Part shown: positions 1-7,652 of the stretch, in pieces
How the letters are laid out: each line of letters starts with the position of its first letter
Numbering within the stretch: position 1 is the first letter of the stretch
Notes under the pieces: model-generated
Database searches by the model: none
The model's input: only the letters and a program-made list of their open reading frames with translations
Told to the model about the DNA's origin: nothing
Position numbers and translations under genes: made by a program
Assembly: GCA_019429365.1 (NCBI GenBank)
Contig: JAHYJD010000014.1
Location: 1 to 49,174, forward strand
Length of the DNA: 49,174 nt
Direction: 5' to 3'
From: Bacteroidales bacterium
Lineage (GTDB): Bacteria; Bacteroidota; Bacteroidia; Bacteroidales; UBA7960

Positions 1-382
<382 letters not shown>

Positions 383-516
383 ATTGTATAGCGTGTATCT
401 TCCCGGTTAAATGTCAACTTGGTAGAATAGTAGAATAGTTGATTGGTATATTAGTAGATTTGTACAAGACCAATCCACCAATTAACGGATCCACCAATAA
501 ACATATTTAACGTCTT
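383..516 (+). other. 23S-5S internal spacer
   Basis: This A+T-rich spacer has no tRNA and no ORF worth reporting. It holds a direct repeat of TAGAATAG near 423-438, two copies of ATCCACCAAT (473-482 and 489-498), and a short inverted pair ATTGGT (442-447) / ACCAAT (469-474) that could form part of a processing stem. The function is inferred only from position. Confidence 0.6.
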
Positions 517-628
517 AAGGTGACTATAGCGGCAGGGTCCACCTCTTCCCATTCCGAACAGAGTCGTTAAGCCTGCCAGCGCAGATGGTACTGGGGTAAA
601 ACCCGGGAGAGTATGTCGTCGCCACCTT
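517..628 (+). rRNA. rrf: 5S ribosomal RNA
   Basis: This is a complete 5S rRNA of about 112 nt. The diagnostic internal block CCATTCCGAACAGAG is at 549-563, and the ends AAGGTGAC and GTCGCCACCTT are complementary and form helix I. A strong Rho-independent terminator follows within 5 nt. Exact ends are estimated from the terminal helix. Decayed copies of its 3' third follow downstream and are listed separately. Confidence 0.95.
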
Positions 629-684
629 TTCTAAAAGCCCCCTTCGAAAGATTGGGGCTTTTTTATGGATTGTCCAGCCAGCGC
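619..684 (+). repeat. 66-nt direct repeat, copy 1 (5S tail + terminator + leader)
   Basis: The segment from the last bases of 5S through the terminator and on to CCAGCCAGCGC recurs at 842-907 exactly 223 nt downstream. By eye there is a single mismatch (C642 versus T865). Copy 1 includes the 3' end of the intact 5S gene. Confidence 0.85.
633..664 (+). terminator. Rho-independent terminator of the rrn operon
   Basis: AAAAGCCCC (633-641) pairs with GGGGCTTTT (654-662), with a T run to 664. The loop CTTCGAAAGATT can itself fold. The same terminator recurs at 856-887. Confidence 0.9.
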
Positions 685-695
685 AGAAGGTACTG

Positions 696-713
696 GTCCG
701 CTGGCTAGCGGAC
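696..713 (+). repeat. Palindromic element copy 1 in 5S remnant
   Basis: GTCCGCT-GGCT-AGCGGAC has 7-bp arms and a 4-nt loop. It sits where the 5S copy should have its GGGTAAAACCC hairpin. Related copies are at 727-744 and 825-842, with a partial one near 48937. Confidence 0.8.
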
Positions 714-726
714 GGGAGAGTAGCTT

Positions 727-744
727 GTCCGCTCACCAGCGGAT
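727..744 (+). repeat. Palindromic element copy 2 in 5S remnant
   Basis: GTCCGCT-CACC-AGCGGAT is the same element as 696-713, with a changed loop and one terminal mismatch (G-T pair). It abuts the CGCCACC end of the 5S copy. Confidence 0.8.
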
Positions 745-757
745 CGCCACCTTTTCT

Positions 758-790
758 AAAAGCCTCGTTTTGCAAAAAACGGGGTTTTTT
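758..790 (+). terminator. Terminator after second 5S-like copy
   Basis: CCTCGTTTT pairs with AAAACGGGG (one G-T pair), flanked by AAAAG and a T run. It occupies the position of the rrn terminator but has a different stem, so it diverged or was replaced independently. Confidence 0.75.
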
Positions 791-810
791 TATGGTTTTA
801 TTTTCACACC

Positions 811-854
811 CGTGAGAGTAGCGTGTCCGCTAGCCAGCGGATCGCCACCTTTTC
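811..854 (+). pseudogene. Third, shorter 5S 3'-end remnant
   Basis: Only about the last 40 nt of a 5S-like copy remain: the GAGAGTAGCGT segment, the palindrome GTCCGCTAGCCAGCGGAT (825-842) and CGCCACCTTTT. It leads directly into the second copy of the rrn terminator. Confidence 0.65.
825..842 (+). repeat. Palindromic element copy 3 in 5S remnant
   Basis: GTCCGCT-AGCC-AGCGGAT matches the element in the second 5S-like copy and sits at the same place, just before CGCCACC. Confidence 0.8.
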
Positions 855-907
855 TAAAAGCCCCTTTCGAAAGATTGGGGCTTTTTTATGGATTGTCCAG
901 CCAGCGC
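842..907 (+). repeat. 66-nt direct repeat, copy 2
   Basis: This is the second copy of 619-684 at a 223-nt offset. It ends at CCAGCCAGCGC, where the sequence departs abruptly into unrelated DNA (CTGAGCC...), so the array is truncated here. Confidence 0.85.
856..887 (+). terminator. Second copy of the rrn terminator
   Basis: AAAAGCCCC (856-864) pairs with GGGGCTTTT (877-885), followed by TT. It is nearly identical to the terminator at 633-664. Confidence 0.8.
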
Positions 908-943
908 TCTGAGCCAACCGCGATCTCTGCGGCTTCTGCCAGG

Positions 944-967
944 CAATGTCTCGCCCCTACAGGGCTT
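944..967 (+). repeat. Short palindromic repeat, unit A
   Basis: CAATGTCTCGCCCCTACAGG continues with GCTT. Its core is the imperfect hairpin GCCC-CTACA-GGGC. It aligns base for base with the unit at 997-1020. Confidence 0.6.
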
Positions 968-996
968 ATTGGGGGATTTGTATACGCGATTTCTAC

Positions 997-1020
997 CAAT
1001 ATGGCGCCGCTACGCGGCTT
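997..1020 (+). repeat. Short palindromic repeat, unit B
   Basis: CAATATGGCGCCGCTACGCG continues with GCTT. The core GCCGC-TA-CGCGGC can fold into a hairpin, and a T run follows, so it could act as a weak terminator. Compared with 944-967, the flanks and the CTAC centre are conserved while both arms have changed, partly in a compensatory way. Confidence 0.6.
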
Positions 1021-1130
1021 TTTTCGCTTCCTCACTTCCTCGCCTCCTCGTATTTACTGCCAACCTCCCGCTACCTAAACTGCAACCTGCTTCCTGCCCC
1101 CTGCGCTGCGCAATTCTTTCTCCGTGTTTC

Positions 1131-1164
1131 TTGGAGTTTTATGGTAATTAAGTTTGTATATTTG
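1131..1164 (+). promoter_or_regulatory. Candidate Bacteroidota promoter for cas6
   Basis: TATATTTG (1157-1164) fits the TAnnTTTG -7 consensus, and TTG at 1131-1133 could be the -33 box with a rather long 23-nt spacer. It lies 37 nt upstream of the cas6 start codon. Confidence 0.4.
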
Positions 1165-1201
1165 CAGTAACAACCTAAAGCATCTTTCAACATAAAAGAT
1201 C

Positions 1202-1987
1202 ATGCGTTTTAAGCTTCAATTGCAGCTACAGGGCGATGGCCTTCACAGTCTTCCCTCCAATTATCAATACGAACTTTCTTCCTGGATCAGCAAAACCCTG
1301 CATTTTGGCAGTGAGCCCCTCCAGAAACTTCTGAAGGAAAAGTCTTACCTCGACCAAAACCAGCAGTTCGGGCATTATACTTTTTCGCCCTTGTTTGCGC
1401 GTGATTTCTCCCACCAGGACGATCGCATGCTGATAGGCGACAGCCGAATTCAAATGTTTTTGTCAATGATCCCTGACGATGACATTGGCTCGCTGGTTAT
1501 CGACGTTTTCAGCAAGCTCGAAGGCAGGGTAGGCGATAAAAAAAGCAAACTTGAATTTGTGATTGATGAAGTGGAAATGCTCCCCGAGCCTGTTTTTGCT
1601 GAAGAGGTCACCATGAGCTGCATTACACCCATGGTGTTTTCTGATGCATCCAATCCAAAGAAAATTCAATATCTTTCGCCCGAGGACAAAGGTTTTGAGA
1701 AGTTCTTTCTGAAAAACCTGCTGGCCAAGTATGCCTGGATGATGCGATATTTCCCGCAAAAGGTAAATGTAGCGTTACCCGAATTGTCGGAACTGAAATT
1801 CAACCTGATTGGTCATCCCAAGGGCAGGGTGATAAAAACCCGCACGGAAACCCCCAACCCGGTTTCCATAAAAGGCTATTTGTTTGATTTTTCACTCAAA
1901 GCGCCGGCAGCCCTTGTCAGGACAGGTTACGACCTGGGCTTTGGAGAGCAATGCAGCCTTGGTTTTGGTTACTGCGAACTGAAATAA
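1202..1987 (+). CDS. cas6: CRISPR-associated endoribonuclease Cas6 (solitary)
   Basis: Cas6 cuts CRISPR precursor RNA within its repeats to give crRNAs. The 261-aa protein has the family's usual length and a double ferredoxin-like layout. The strongest marker is the glycine-rich C-terminal motif GFGEQCSLGFGYCELK (residues ~246-261), typical of Cas6. The N-terminal region MRFKLQLQLQ...Y21, H34 offers candidate catalytic residues, but I cannot fix the active-site histidine without an alignment. No cas1, cas2, cas3, effector gene or repeat array lies within the window: rRNA is upstream, and a convergent ggt ends 10 nt downstream. It may serve an array elsewhere in the genome or be a remnant. The assignment as Cas6 is firm; its activity is unproven. 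Confidence 0.9.
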   Translation: MRFKLQLQLQGDGLHSLPSNYQYELSSWISKTLHFGSEPLQKLLKEKSYLDQNQQFGHYTFSPLFARDFSHQDDRMLIGDSRIQMFLSMIPDDDIGSLVIDVFSKLEGRVGDKKSKLEFVIDEVEMLPEPVFAEEVTMSCITPMVFSDASNPKKIQYLSPEDKGFEKFFLKNLLAKYAWMMRYFPQKVNVALPELSELKFNLIGHPKGRVIKTRTETPNPVSIKGYLFDFSLKAPAALVRTGYDLGFGEQCSLGFGYCELK

Positions 1988-1997
1988 TCCGTTTCAA

Positions 1998-3689
1998 TCA
2001 ATAACCCGCAGCCTGCCCATCCTTTCTGGATTCAGAGGCTCCGTAATAGACTTTGTTTACTTCATCCCACATAATGGCCTGGTAGCCACCATAGGGTCCG
2101 TTGGCCCATTGAATGCGGTGACCTTTTTCCATCAAAGCACGAATGGTTTCATAGGGAAAGCCTGACTCCAGGTTGACAATACCCCCGTCTGTCATGGTAC
2201 GGCTTCCGGTGGGGTCTGATGAACCAACATGTTGAATGCGCGGTGCATCGCCAGCTTCCTGAAGATTCATGCCGAAATCGATCATGTTTATTACGATCTG
2301 CACATGGCCCTGGGGTTGCATATCGCCACCCATAACGCCAAAGCTCATAAAGGGCTTGCCGTCTTTGGTAATGAAGCCAGGAATAATGGTGTGGAAGGGC
2401 CTTTTGCCGGGTTCGTAGGTGTTGAAGTGCCCTTCTGCGAGGTTAAAACTTTCGCCACGGTTTTGCATTACAAACCCCAGTCCGGGAGGTGTCATGCCAC
2501 TGCCCATGCCCCGGTAGTTACTCTGGATGAGCGAAACCATATTGCCATCTTTATCGGCGACGGTGAGATAAATGGTGTTTTGTGGTTCTGGGATGCCGGC
2601 ATCGAAGCGGCGTGCGGCACGGTTTGGGTTAATTAGTTTTCGGCGTTCTGCTGCATAGTCCTTTGATAAAAGCCCCGCAACAGGTACCGGGCTGAAATCC
2701 ATATCGGCATAATACTTGGCTCGGTCTTCAAAGGCCAGTTTTTTGGCTTCGAGAAAAAGGTGAACGTATTCCGGATTATAAAGGCCCAGGGATGCAATGT
2801 CATAGCCTTCCAGGATATTGAGCATCTGCAGTCCGGCAATGCCCTGGCCGTTGGGTGGCAGCTGCCATACATCATATCCACGGTAGTTGACCGAAACGGG
2901 CTCGACCCAGGTGCCAGTATGGGCCGCAAGGTCTTCGTAGCTCAAAAATCCGCCGTTTTCCTTAATGTATCTTTCAATGGTGCGGGCAATTTCACCTTTG
3001 TAAAAAGCATCGCGCCCTTGCCGGGCGATGGTTTCATAGGTATTTGCCAGAAGGGGGTTGCGAAAAATTTCGCCCTTTTGGGGCATTTTGCCGTTAGGCA
3101 TATAGGTTTCGCTGAAGTTGGGGTAACGGCTCAGCACCGGAGCGGACCGTTGAAGGTAGTAAGCAATGAGTTCCGTTGCCGGGAAGCCGTTGCGGGCATA
3201 ATCGATGGCAGGCTGCAAAATGGCATCCATGCTGACTTTCCCAAATTTCTGGTGCATTTCGAACCAGCCATCAACAGTTCCGGGCACGCTAACTGAAAGG
3301 GCACCCCTTTGCGGGATAAGGTCGTAACCGTTTTCGATGAAGTATTCGCGGGTGAGGCTTTTGGGCGAGCGACCGCTGGCGTTTAATCCATGCAGTTTTT
3401 GCGTTTTGCTGTCCCAGATAATGGCAAACAGGTCGCCGCCGATGCCACAGCCAGTGGGTTCCATAAGCCCGAGGACGGCATTGGCTGCAATGGCAGCATC
3501 TACGGCGCTGCCGCCCTGCTTCAGAATGTCGAGGGCAACCTGGGTAGCCAATGGGTGGCTGGTAGCGGCCATACCATTTTGGGCAATCACTTCCGAGCGG
3601 GTGGCAAAGTTATGGCCCGTAATGCGGTCTTGTGAAATGGCGGGCTGCAGGCAAATAAGCAGCACAAGTAACAGAAAAGTATTTTTCAT
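1998..3689 (-). CDS. ggt: Gamma-glutamyltransferase
   Basis: This is an exported Ntn-hydrolase that hydrolyses or transfers the gamma-glutamyl group of glutathione and related compounds. It has 563 aa with a signal peptide ending near AISQ (residue 20). The conserved start of the small subunit is at Thr372 (PQN/TIYLTVADKDGN), where family members self-cleave and Thr becomes the nucleophile. Other family motifs are GGSAVDAAIAAN, GGDLFAI and PGKRPFHTIIP. It probably acts in the periplasm on peptides or glutathione conjugates. It is transcribed on its own and convergent with cas6. Confidence 0.95.
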   Translation of the reverse strand: MKNTFLLLVLLICLQPAISQDRITGHNFATRSEVIAQNGMAATSHPLATQVALDILKQGGSAVDAAIAANAVLGLMEPTGCGIGGDLFAIIWDSKTQKLHGLNASGRSPKSLTREYFIENGYDLIPQRGALSVSVPGTVDGWFEMHQKFGKVSMDAILQPAIDYARNGFPATELIAYYLQRSAPVLSRYPNFSETYMPNGKMPQKGEIFRNPLLANTYETIARQGRDAFYKGEIARTIERYIKENGGFLSYEDLAAHTGTWVEPVSVNYRGYDVWQLPPNGQGIAGLQMLNILEGYDIASLGLYNPEYVHLFLEAKKLAFEDRAKYYADMDFSPVPVAGLLSKDYAAERRKLINPNRAARRFDAGIPEPQNTIYLTVADKDGNMVSLIQSNYRGMGSGMTPPGLGFVMQNRGESFNLAEGHFNTYEPGKRPFHTIIPGFITKDGKPFMSFGVMGGDMQPQGHVQIVINMIDFGMNLQEAGDAPRIQHVGSSDPTGSRTMTDGGIVNLESGFPYETIRALMEKGHRIQWANGPYGGYQAIMWDEVNKVYYGASESRKDGQAAGY

Positions 3690-3704
3690 GATTTTTGATT
3701 TTAA

Positions 3705-4358
3705 TTATTCCGGTCGATTAAATACATATTGAAGGAGGTTTGTCCCCATTTGAAGCGCTTTTTGCCGCAGTTCCTCGGGATTGCCATGTACCACCTGATC
3801 TTCCCAGCCGTTGCCCAGATCCGTTTCGTAGGTAAAAAACAGCACCAGCCTTCCTTCGTGAATAATGCCAAAGCCTTGCGGAGGCTTTCCATCGTGTTCA
3901 TGTATTTTGGGAAGTCCGTTAGGGAACTTGTATTTCTGTTGATAAATGGGGTGGGAAAAAGGCAGTTCGATCAGTTCATATTCAGGAAAAACTTTTCGAA
4001 TTTCACGTCTGAAGTAGGGATTGAGGCCATAGTTGTCGTCAACGTGCAAAAAACCGCCTGCCAGCAAGTAGTCGCGCAGGTTTTCGGCTTCCTGTTGCGA
4101 AAAAACGACATTTCCATGGCCGGTCATATAAAGGAATGGATAATTGAATATTTGAGGGCTTCCAACCTCAACAGTGGCAATTTGCCGGCTAATGGTAGTG
4201 CCGGCATTCTGGTTGGCGAAGGCCACCAGGTTGGGTAGGGCAGTGGGGTTGGCATACCAGTCGCCTCCGCCCCGATATTTCAGCGTGGCGATCTGAAAAT
4301 GCTGGGCCTGAAGCCCGCCGGCAAAAAGAAACAGTAATATCAGAAAGTATTTTTTCAT
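3705..4358 (-). CDS. DUF4159 family exported protein
   Basis: The 217-aa protein has a signal peptide (MKKYFLILLFLFAGGLQAQ). The body carries FLYMTGHGNVVFSQQEAENLRDYLLAGGFLHVDDNYG, followed by FRREIRKVFPEYELIELPFSHPIY. This ThuA/glutamine-amidotransferase-like layout is typical of DUF4159 proteins. The biochemical role is unknown. I chose the ATG at 4358 because a signal peptide begins there and the upstream rsmE stop is only 1 nt away; the longer frame would run back through rsmE. Co-transcription with rsmE is likely. Confidence 0.85.
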   Translation of the reverse strand: MKKYFLILLFLFAGGLQAQHFQIATLKYRGGGDWYANPTALPNLVAFANQNAGTTISRQIATVEVGSPQIFNYPFLYMTGHGNVVFSQQEAENLRDYLLAGGFLHVDDNYGLNPYFRREIRKVFPEYELIELPFSHPIYQQKYKFPNGLPKIHEHDGKPPQGFGIIHEGRLVLFFTYETDLGNGWEDQVVHGNPEELRQKALQMGTNLLQYVFNRPE

Positions 4359-4359
4359 A

Positions 4360-5064
4360 TTAAAGTAAGCCATTAACAAAGTTAAGATTAATGCAAAGGG
4401 CCAGGGCGGCTGTTTCGGTGCGCAGGCGATGCTGACCCAGGGTAATGGGAGCATAACCCGCTTCGAGTGAGATATTTACCTCTGTCTCGGAGAAGTCGCC
4501 CTCGGGGCCAATAAGCACCACGGTATCCTGCCCCTGCTCATAAACGTTTTGCAAGATGTTTCGTGCTCCATTTCCACAGTGGGCAATTATCCTGCTTCCC
4601 TTAACTTCCTGTTTCAAAAAGTCTTTCAGCTTCATGGCAGGGTTCAAAATGGGCAGGTAAGCCCGCATCGATTGTTTCATGGCTGCCACCAGCACCTTTT
4701 CTAGTCTTTCAGCTTTGATCACATGTCTCTCGCTGTTTTCACAAAATACCGGGGTAATCTCATCGATGCCGCACTCGGTGGCCTTTTCGAGAAACCACTC
4801 AAAACGGTCGATGTTTTTGGTGGGTGCCACAGCCATATGCAGGCGAAAGGGGCGGGGGGGCTGCTCAGAACGCCGGGAAATGTTTACTACGCATGTCCTG
4901 GCATTGGTTTCGGCCAGCTCGCCCTCAATCCACTTTCCCAGCCCATCAGTCACCACGATTTGTTGTCCAGGCCTGAGGCGCAGCACCTTCACGGCATGAT
5001 GCGATTCTTCCTCGCTGAGGATCAGCATGGGCCCGTCGGTTATTGGCGAATAGAAAACATGCAT
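4360..5064 (-). CDS. rsmE: 16S rRNA (uracil(1498)-N(3))-methyltransferase
   Basis: This enzyme methylates N3 of U1498 in the 16S rRNA decoding region using SAM. It is a 234-aa SPOUT/RsmE protein with an N-terminal PUA-like part (MHVFYSP...SHHAVKVLRLRPGQ) and C-terminal knot motifs LIGPEGDFSETEV and LGQHRLRTETAAL that bind SAM. I chose the ATG at 5064; a TTG two codons upstream also lies in frame. It is followed 1 nt later by the DUF4159 gene. Confidence 0.93.
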   Translation of the reverse strand: MHVFYSPITDGPMLILSEEESHHAVKVLRLRPGQQIVVTDGLGKWIEGELAETNARTCVVNISRRSEQPPRPFRLHMAVAPTKNIDRFEWFLEKATECGIDEITPVFCENSERHVIKAERLEKVLVAAMKQSMRAYLPILNPAMKLKDFLKQEVKGSRIIAHCGNGARNILQNVYEQGQDTVVLIGPEGDFSETEVNISLEAGYAPITLGQHRLRTETAALALCINLNFVNGLL

Positions 5065-5145
5065 ATACAAAGAATTGGTTAACTTCGCGAAAGTGTAAAA
5101 ACAAATTTAATAAAAAGCCTGTTAGGCTATGGGTTTAATTTACAA

Positions 5146-6111
5146 ATGCAGCAACTGCTAAAAATAATCAATCACCGCGACTTTGTGCTTTCGCTGGCCC
5201 TGATCGTTGGGCTTCTTTTGGGCGAGCGTGCAGAATTTCTGGCCGAAATTTCGGTTTTTACCCTTGCCATGGTCATGGTATTTGCCACCACCGGTTTTTC
5301 TTTCAGTAACTGGTGGCCACTACGTAATGCCCTGCTGCCCATAGGCTGGTCGACTTTGCTGAACTACCTGGTATTTGGCCTTTCCATAATTCTTCTGGGA
5401 TGGATTTTTTTCAGGAATGAGCCCTATTTCAACTATTACATAGGCATAGTATTGCTCGCTGCTGCCCCTCCCGGACCATCCGTTATTCCATTTGCCACAA
5501 TGCTACGGGGCGACGACAATTTTTCGGTGACTGGCGTATTTGGCTTGCACCTTGTGGCCATGCTGTTTACGCCACTCATGCTGTTTGTTTTTCTTGGAGA
5601 CAGCCTGATTGAACCGACGGCCATTTTAAGGATCATGGTGCAGTTGATCGTAATCCCGTTGATTATTAGCCGTTTTCTTCGGCACCCCAGGTTGTTGCCA
5701 GCTGTTTCCTTTGTCCGCGACACAGTAATCAAATGGGGCTTTTTCCTGGTGATTGTGCCTATCATGGGCATGAGCGCCAGTGTATTTTTCTCAGAACCAG
5801 GCCCAGTACTGATCATTTCAGCCATATTTGTTTTTACCATGTATGTGATGGGGTTTGGCTATCACATTCTTATGGATAAGCTGGGCTTTGGCCGGCCATT
5901 CCTGATCAGCAGCACCCTAATGATGGTGACCAAGAGCAGCGCCTTTTCCGCCGTAGCGGCATTTACTTTTTTCAAAACCGAGCCCATGGTGGCCCTGCCT
6001 TCGGCCGTGGTGAGCGTTTTCGTTACCCTTTTTATTATTTTTTACTCGCTGTTCCTGAAATGGTATGAAAGCAAGGGAAACCAGTTCTCGGACGGACGTA
6101 GTGCCAATTGA
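5146..6111 (+). CDS. Bile acid:sodium symporter (SBF-like) family transporter
   Basis: The 321-aa polytopic membrane protein has about nine to ten hydrophobic segments. The region IVLLAAAPPGPSVIPFATMLRGD (~105-127) resembles the conserved proline-rich stretch of the BASS/arsenite-efflux superfamily, and FLISSTLMMVTKSSAFSAVAAF lies in the second half. The substrate cannot be told from sequence. It stands alone, divergent from rsmE with an 81-nt gap between start codons. Confidence 0.75.
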   Translation: MQQLLKIINHRDFVLSLALIVGLLLGERAEFLAEISVFTLAMVMVFATTGFSFSNWWPLRNALLPIGWSTLLNYLVFGLSIILLGWIFFRNEPYFNYYIGIVLLAAAPPGPSVIPFATMLRGDDNFSVTGVFGLHLVAMLFTPLMLFVFLGDSLIEPTAILRIMVQLIVIPLIISRFLRHPRLLPAVSFVRDTVIKWGFFLVIVPIMGMSASVFFSEPGPVLIISAIFVFTMYVMGFGYHILMDKLGFGRPFLISSTLMMVTKSSAFSAVAAFTFFKTEPMVALPSAVVSVFVTLFIIFYSLFLKWYESKGNQFSDGRSAN

Positions 6112-6216
6112 AAAAGTTATTGAGGCAATATCCGCTTATTTGAGATTAAAAGAGAACCATTGAACTTTTTTGTCATTGCCCATTAACATTCCACCTGAGA
6201 TTTGCCCAGACGAGAA

Positions 6217-7566
6217 TCACTCTTCCAATGGTAGGTCGGAAGTCTTGCTTGTAACTGCGGGCTTTGTTCTTTCTTTCTTTATCAGGGGATAGTTTTTTTC
6301 TGACCACAGCATGATCAGGCTTCCGGTGAGCAGCATGGCAATGGCTATGGAAAAAGCAACGGTAAACCCCCATAATTCATAGAAAAGCACCCCAAGCAGA
6401 GGGGCGAAAAGCGAACGAAGTGCCGTTAGCCCGAGGTGAATGGATTGGTATATGCCCGCCTCACTGGGTGCACAAAAATAGGCAGAGCCGATACTCCATA
6501 TCAGCGACATGGTAGCAGCAAAAATGCCATGAAAGAAAATGTAGCCCAGCATGGTGTAATAAATTCTGATACCGAAAATATCCGCATATCCATCCACATA
6601 CCGGGTCATGATAAGCGAAAAGATAAACACCACCATCGACAGAAATGAAATGGTTGCAAAGCGCCTGGGGTCTATGCGCCCGATGAGCTTCCCGAAAAAC
6701 GGCAGCATGGCTATGGCCAGAATGTTGTAGGCATTTCGGTAAAACGCCACACTGGAATAATTTAGCCCCAAACCGTATTCAAAAAACAGAATAATCACCG
6801 TGTAGGATCCCATGAAACCGAAGCCATAAAACATAAACCCGCTCTGAAAATGGCGATAGGGTGTGTTTTTCCTGAGCACTGCCGACATTTGGCTGATCGA
6901 CTGCCGGATGCCCTGCCAAAGGGTTTGCGAAGGCTCGGGCCGATTACATTCCCGGTAAGGGATCATCGACAATAGAAAAATGGAAAACATACCAAGGATG
7001 GCCGCCACGGGGAATACATAAACAAAAATGTAATTGTCTGCATCGAGCATCCAGCCATACACAAAGGTGGTGACCATCATCACGATTTTGTTTACCGTAG
7101 TGGCGTAGCTGTAAAGCCTGCCAAAATTTTCGTGGGTATATGCACTTTTCAGGAACAGGTTGATGCTGGGAAACACCACTGGGTTTGCCAGGTAATAGGC
7201 CAGAAAAATGGCCAGAAAAATGTAGTGAAACACTGAATCGCCGGTGAGCTGTTCGGGGCTGCGCGGAAAAAAGAAAAGCAGCAACAAGGGAAGGCGTGTA
7301 ATGATTGCCGTACGGCGCAAAAGGCCTTTCTTGTCTTTAATTCTTCTTAGAAATTCATTAAAAAATATGAGGAGGATGAATACTACGGTGGCAAACTGGA
7401 ATAAGATGCTGACCTGGTAGCTCGAACCCAGCAGACTTTTTACAAAGACAAACTCATTCAGGGCAATAAGGCCAGCCAGAATTCCTTCAATAACCGAATA
7501 GGATAAATGCAGCGAAAAGGTGCGTTTCTCCTTGGGTTTTAATCCTGAAATTTTTGAAAAAATCAT
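6217..7566 (-). CDS. MFS-type membrane transporter
   Basis: The 449-aa protein has about 12 predicted membrane helices arranged in two halves, separated by a charged central loop around residues 205-235 (IPYRECNRPEPSQTLWQGIRQ). The layout fits the major facilitator superfamily. It has no signature that would identify a substrate; sugar, peptide or drug export are all possible. The 105 nt to the convergent transporter upstream hold no clear terminator. Confidence 0.75.
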   Translation of the reverse strand: MIFSKISGLKPKEKRTFSLHLSYSVIEGILAGLIALNEFVFVKSLLGSSYQVSILFQFATVVFILLIFFNEFLRRIKDKKGLLRRTAIITRLPLLLLFFFPRSPEQLTGDSVFHYIFLAIFLAYYLANPVVFPSINLFLKSAYTHENFGRLYSYATTVNKIVMMVTTFVYGWMLDADNYIFVYVFPVAAILGMFSIFLLSMIPYRECNRPEPSQTLWQGIRQSISQMSAVLRKNTPYRHFQSGFMFYGFGFMGSYTVIILFFEYGLGLNYSSVAFYRNAYNILAIAMLPFFGKLIGRIDPRRFATISFLSMVVFIFSLIMTRYVDGYADIFGIRIYYTMLGYIFFHGIFAATMSLIWSIGSAYFCAPSEAGIYQSIHLGLTALRSLFAPLLGVLFYELWGFTVAFSIAIAMLLTGSLIMLWSEKNYPLIKKERTKPAVTSKTSDLPLEE

Positions 7567-7652
7567 CGGCTGAAATCTACTGTGCCCTTTTGCTGTAAAG
7601 TTAGTTCGGATCGCGAAAAAAAGATAACAGCCTGCCGTTGAAATTGTTTTTT

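Larger units (their letters stand above)
675..757 (+). pseudogene. Decayed 5S rRNA 3'-end copy with two palindromic inserts
   Basis: CCAGCGCAGAAGGTACTG matches the 5S segment at 577-594 with one difference, and GGGAGAGTA and CGCCACCTTTTCTAAAAG also match. The 5S hairpin between them is replaced by the palindrome GTCCGCTGGCTAGCGGAC (696-713), and a second one, GTCCGCTCACCAGCGGAT, sits at 727-744. The 5' two thirds of 5S are missing, so this cannot be a functional rRNA. It may still be transcribed by readthrough. Confidence 0.75.
908..1130. other. Intergenic region with short palindromes and a heptamer tract
   Basis: The stretch from the 5S gene to cas6 (629-1201) has no convincing gene. After the 5S-like remnants it contains two related 24-nt palindromic units (944-967 and 997-1020) and a pyrimidine-rich tract in which CTG recurs every 7 nt at 1080, 1087, 1094 and 1101. 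Open frames here run through repeats and lack any recognisable protein. No CRISPR repeats are present. Confidence 0.6.

Noticed and set aside
524-1170. Several overlapping open frames between the 5S gene and cas6
   Set aside because: They read through 5S rRNA, terminators and palindromes, resemble no protein family and reuse the same repeated sequence in different frames.
383-1201. Possible CRISPR array next to cas6
   Set aside because: The repeats here are 18-nt palindromes, 24-nt units and a 66-nt repeat at irregular spacing with non-unique spacers. There is no regular repeat-spacer pattern.
4359-4454. Longer N-terminus for the DUF4159 protein
   Set aside because: It would overlap rsmE by about 95 nt and place 32 unrelated residues before a normal signal peptide.
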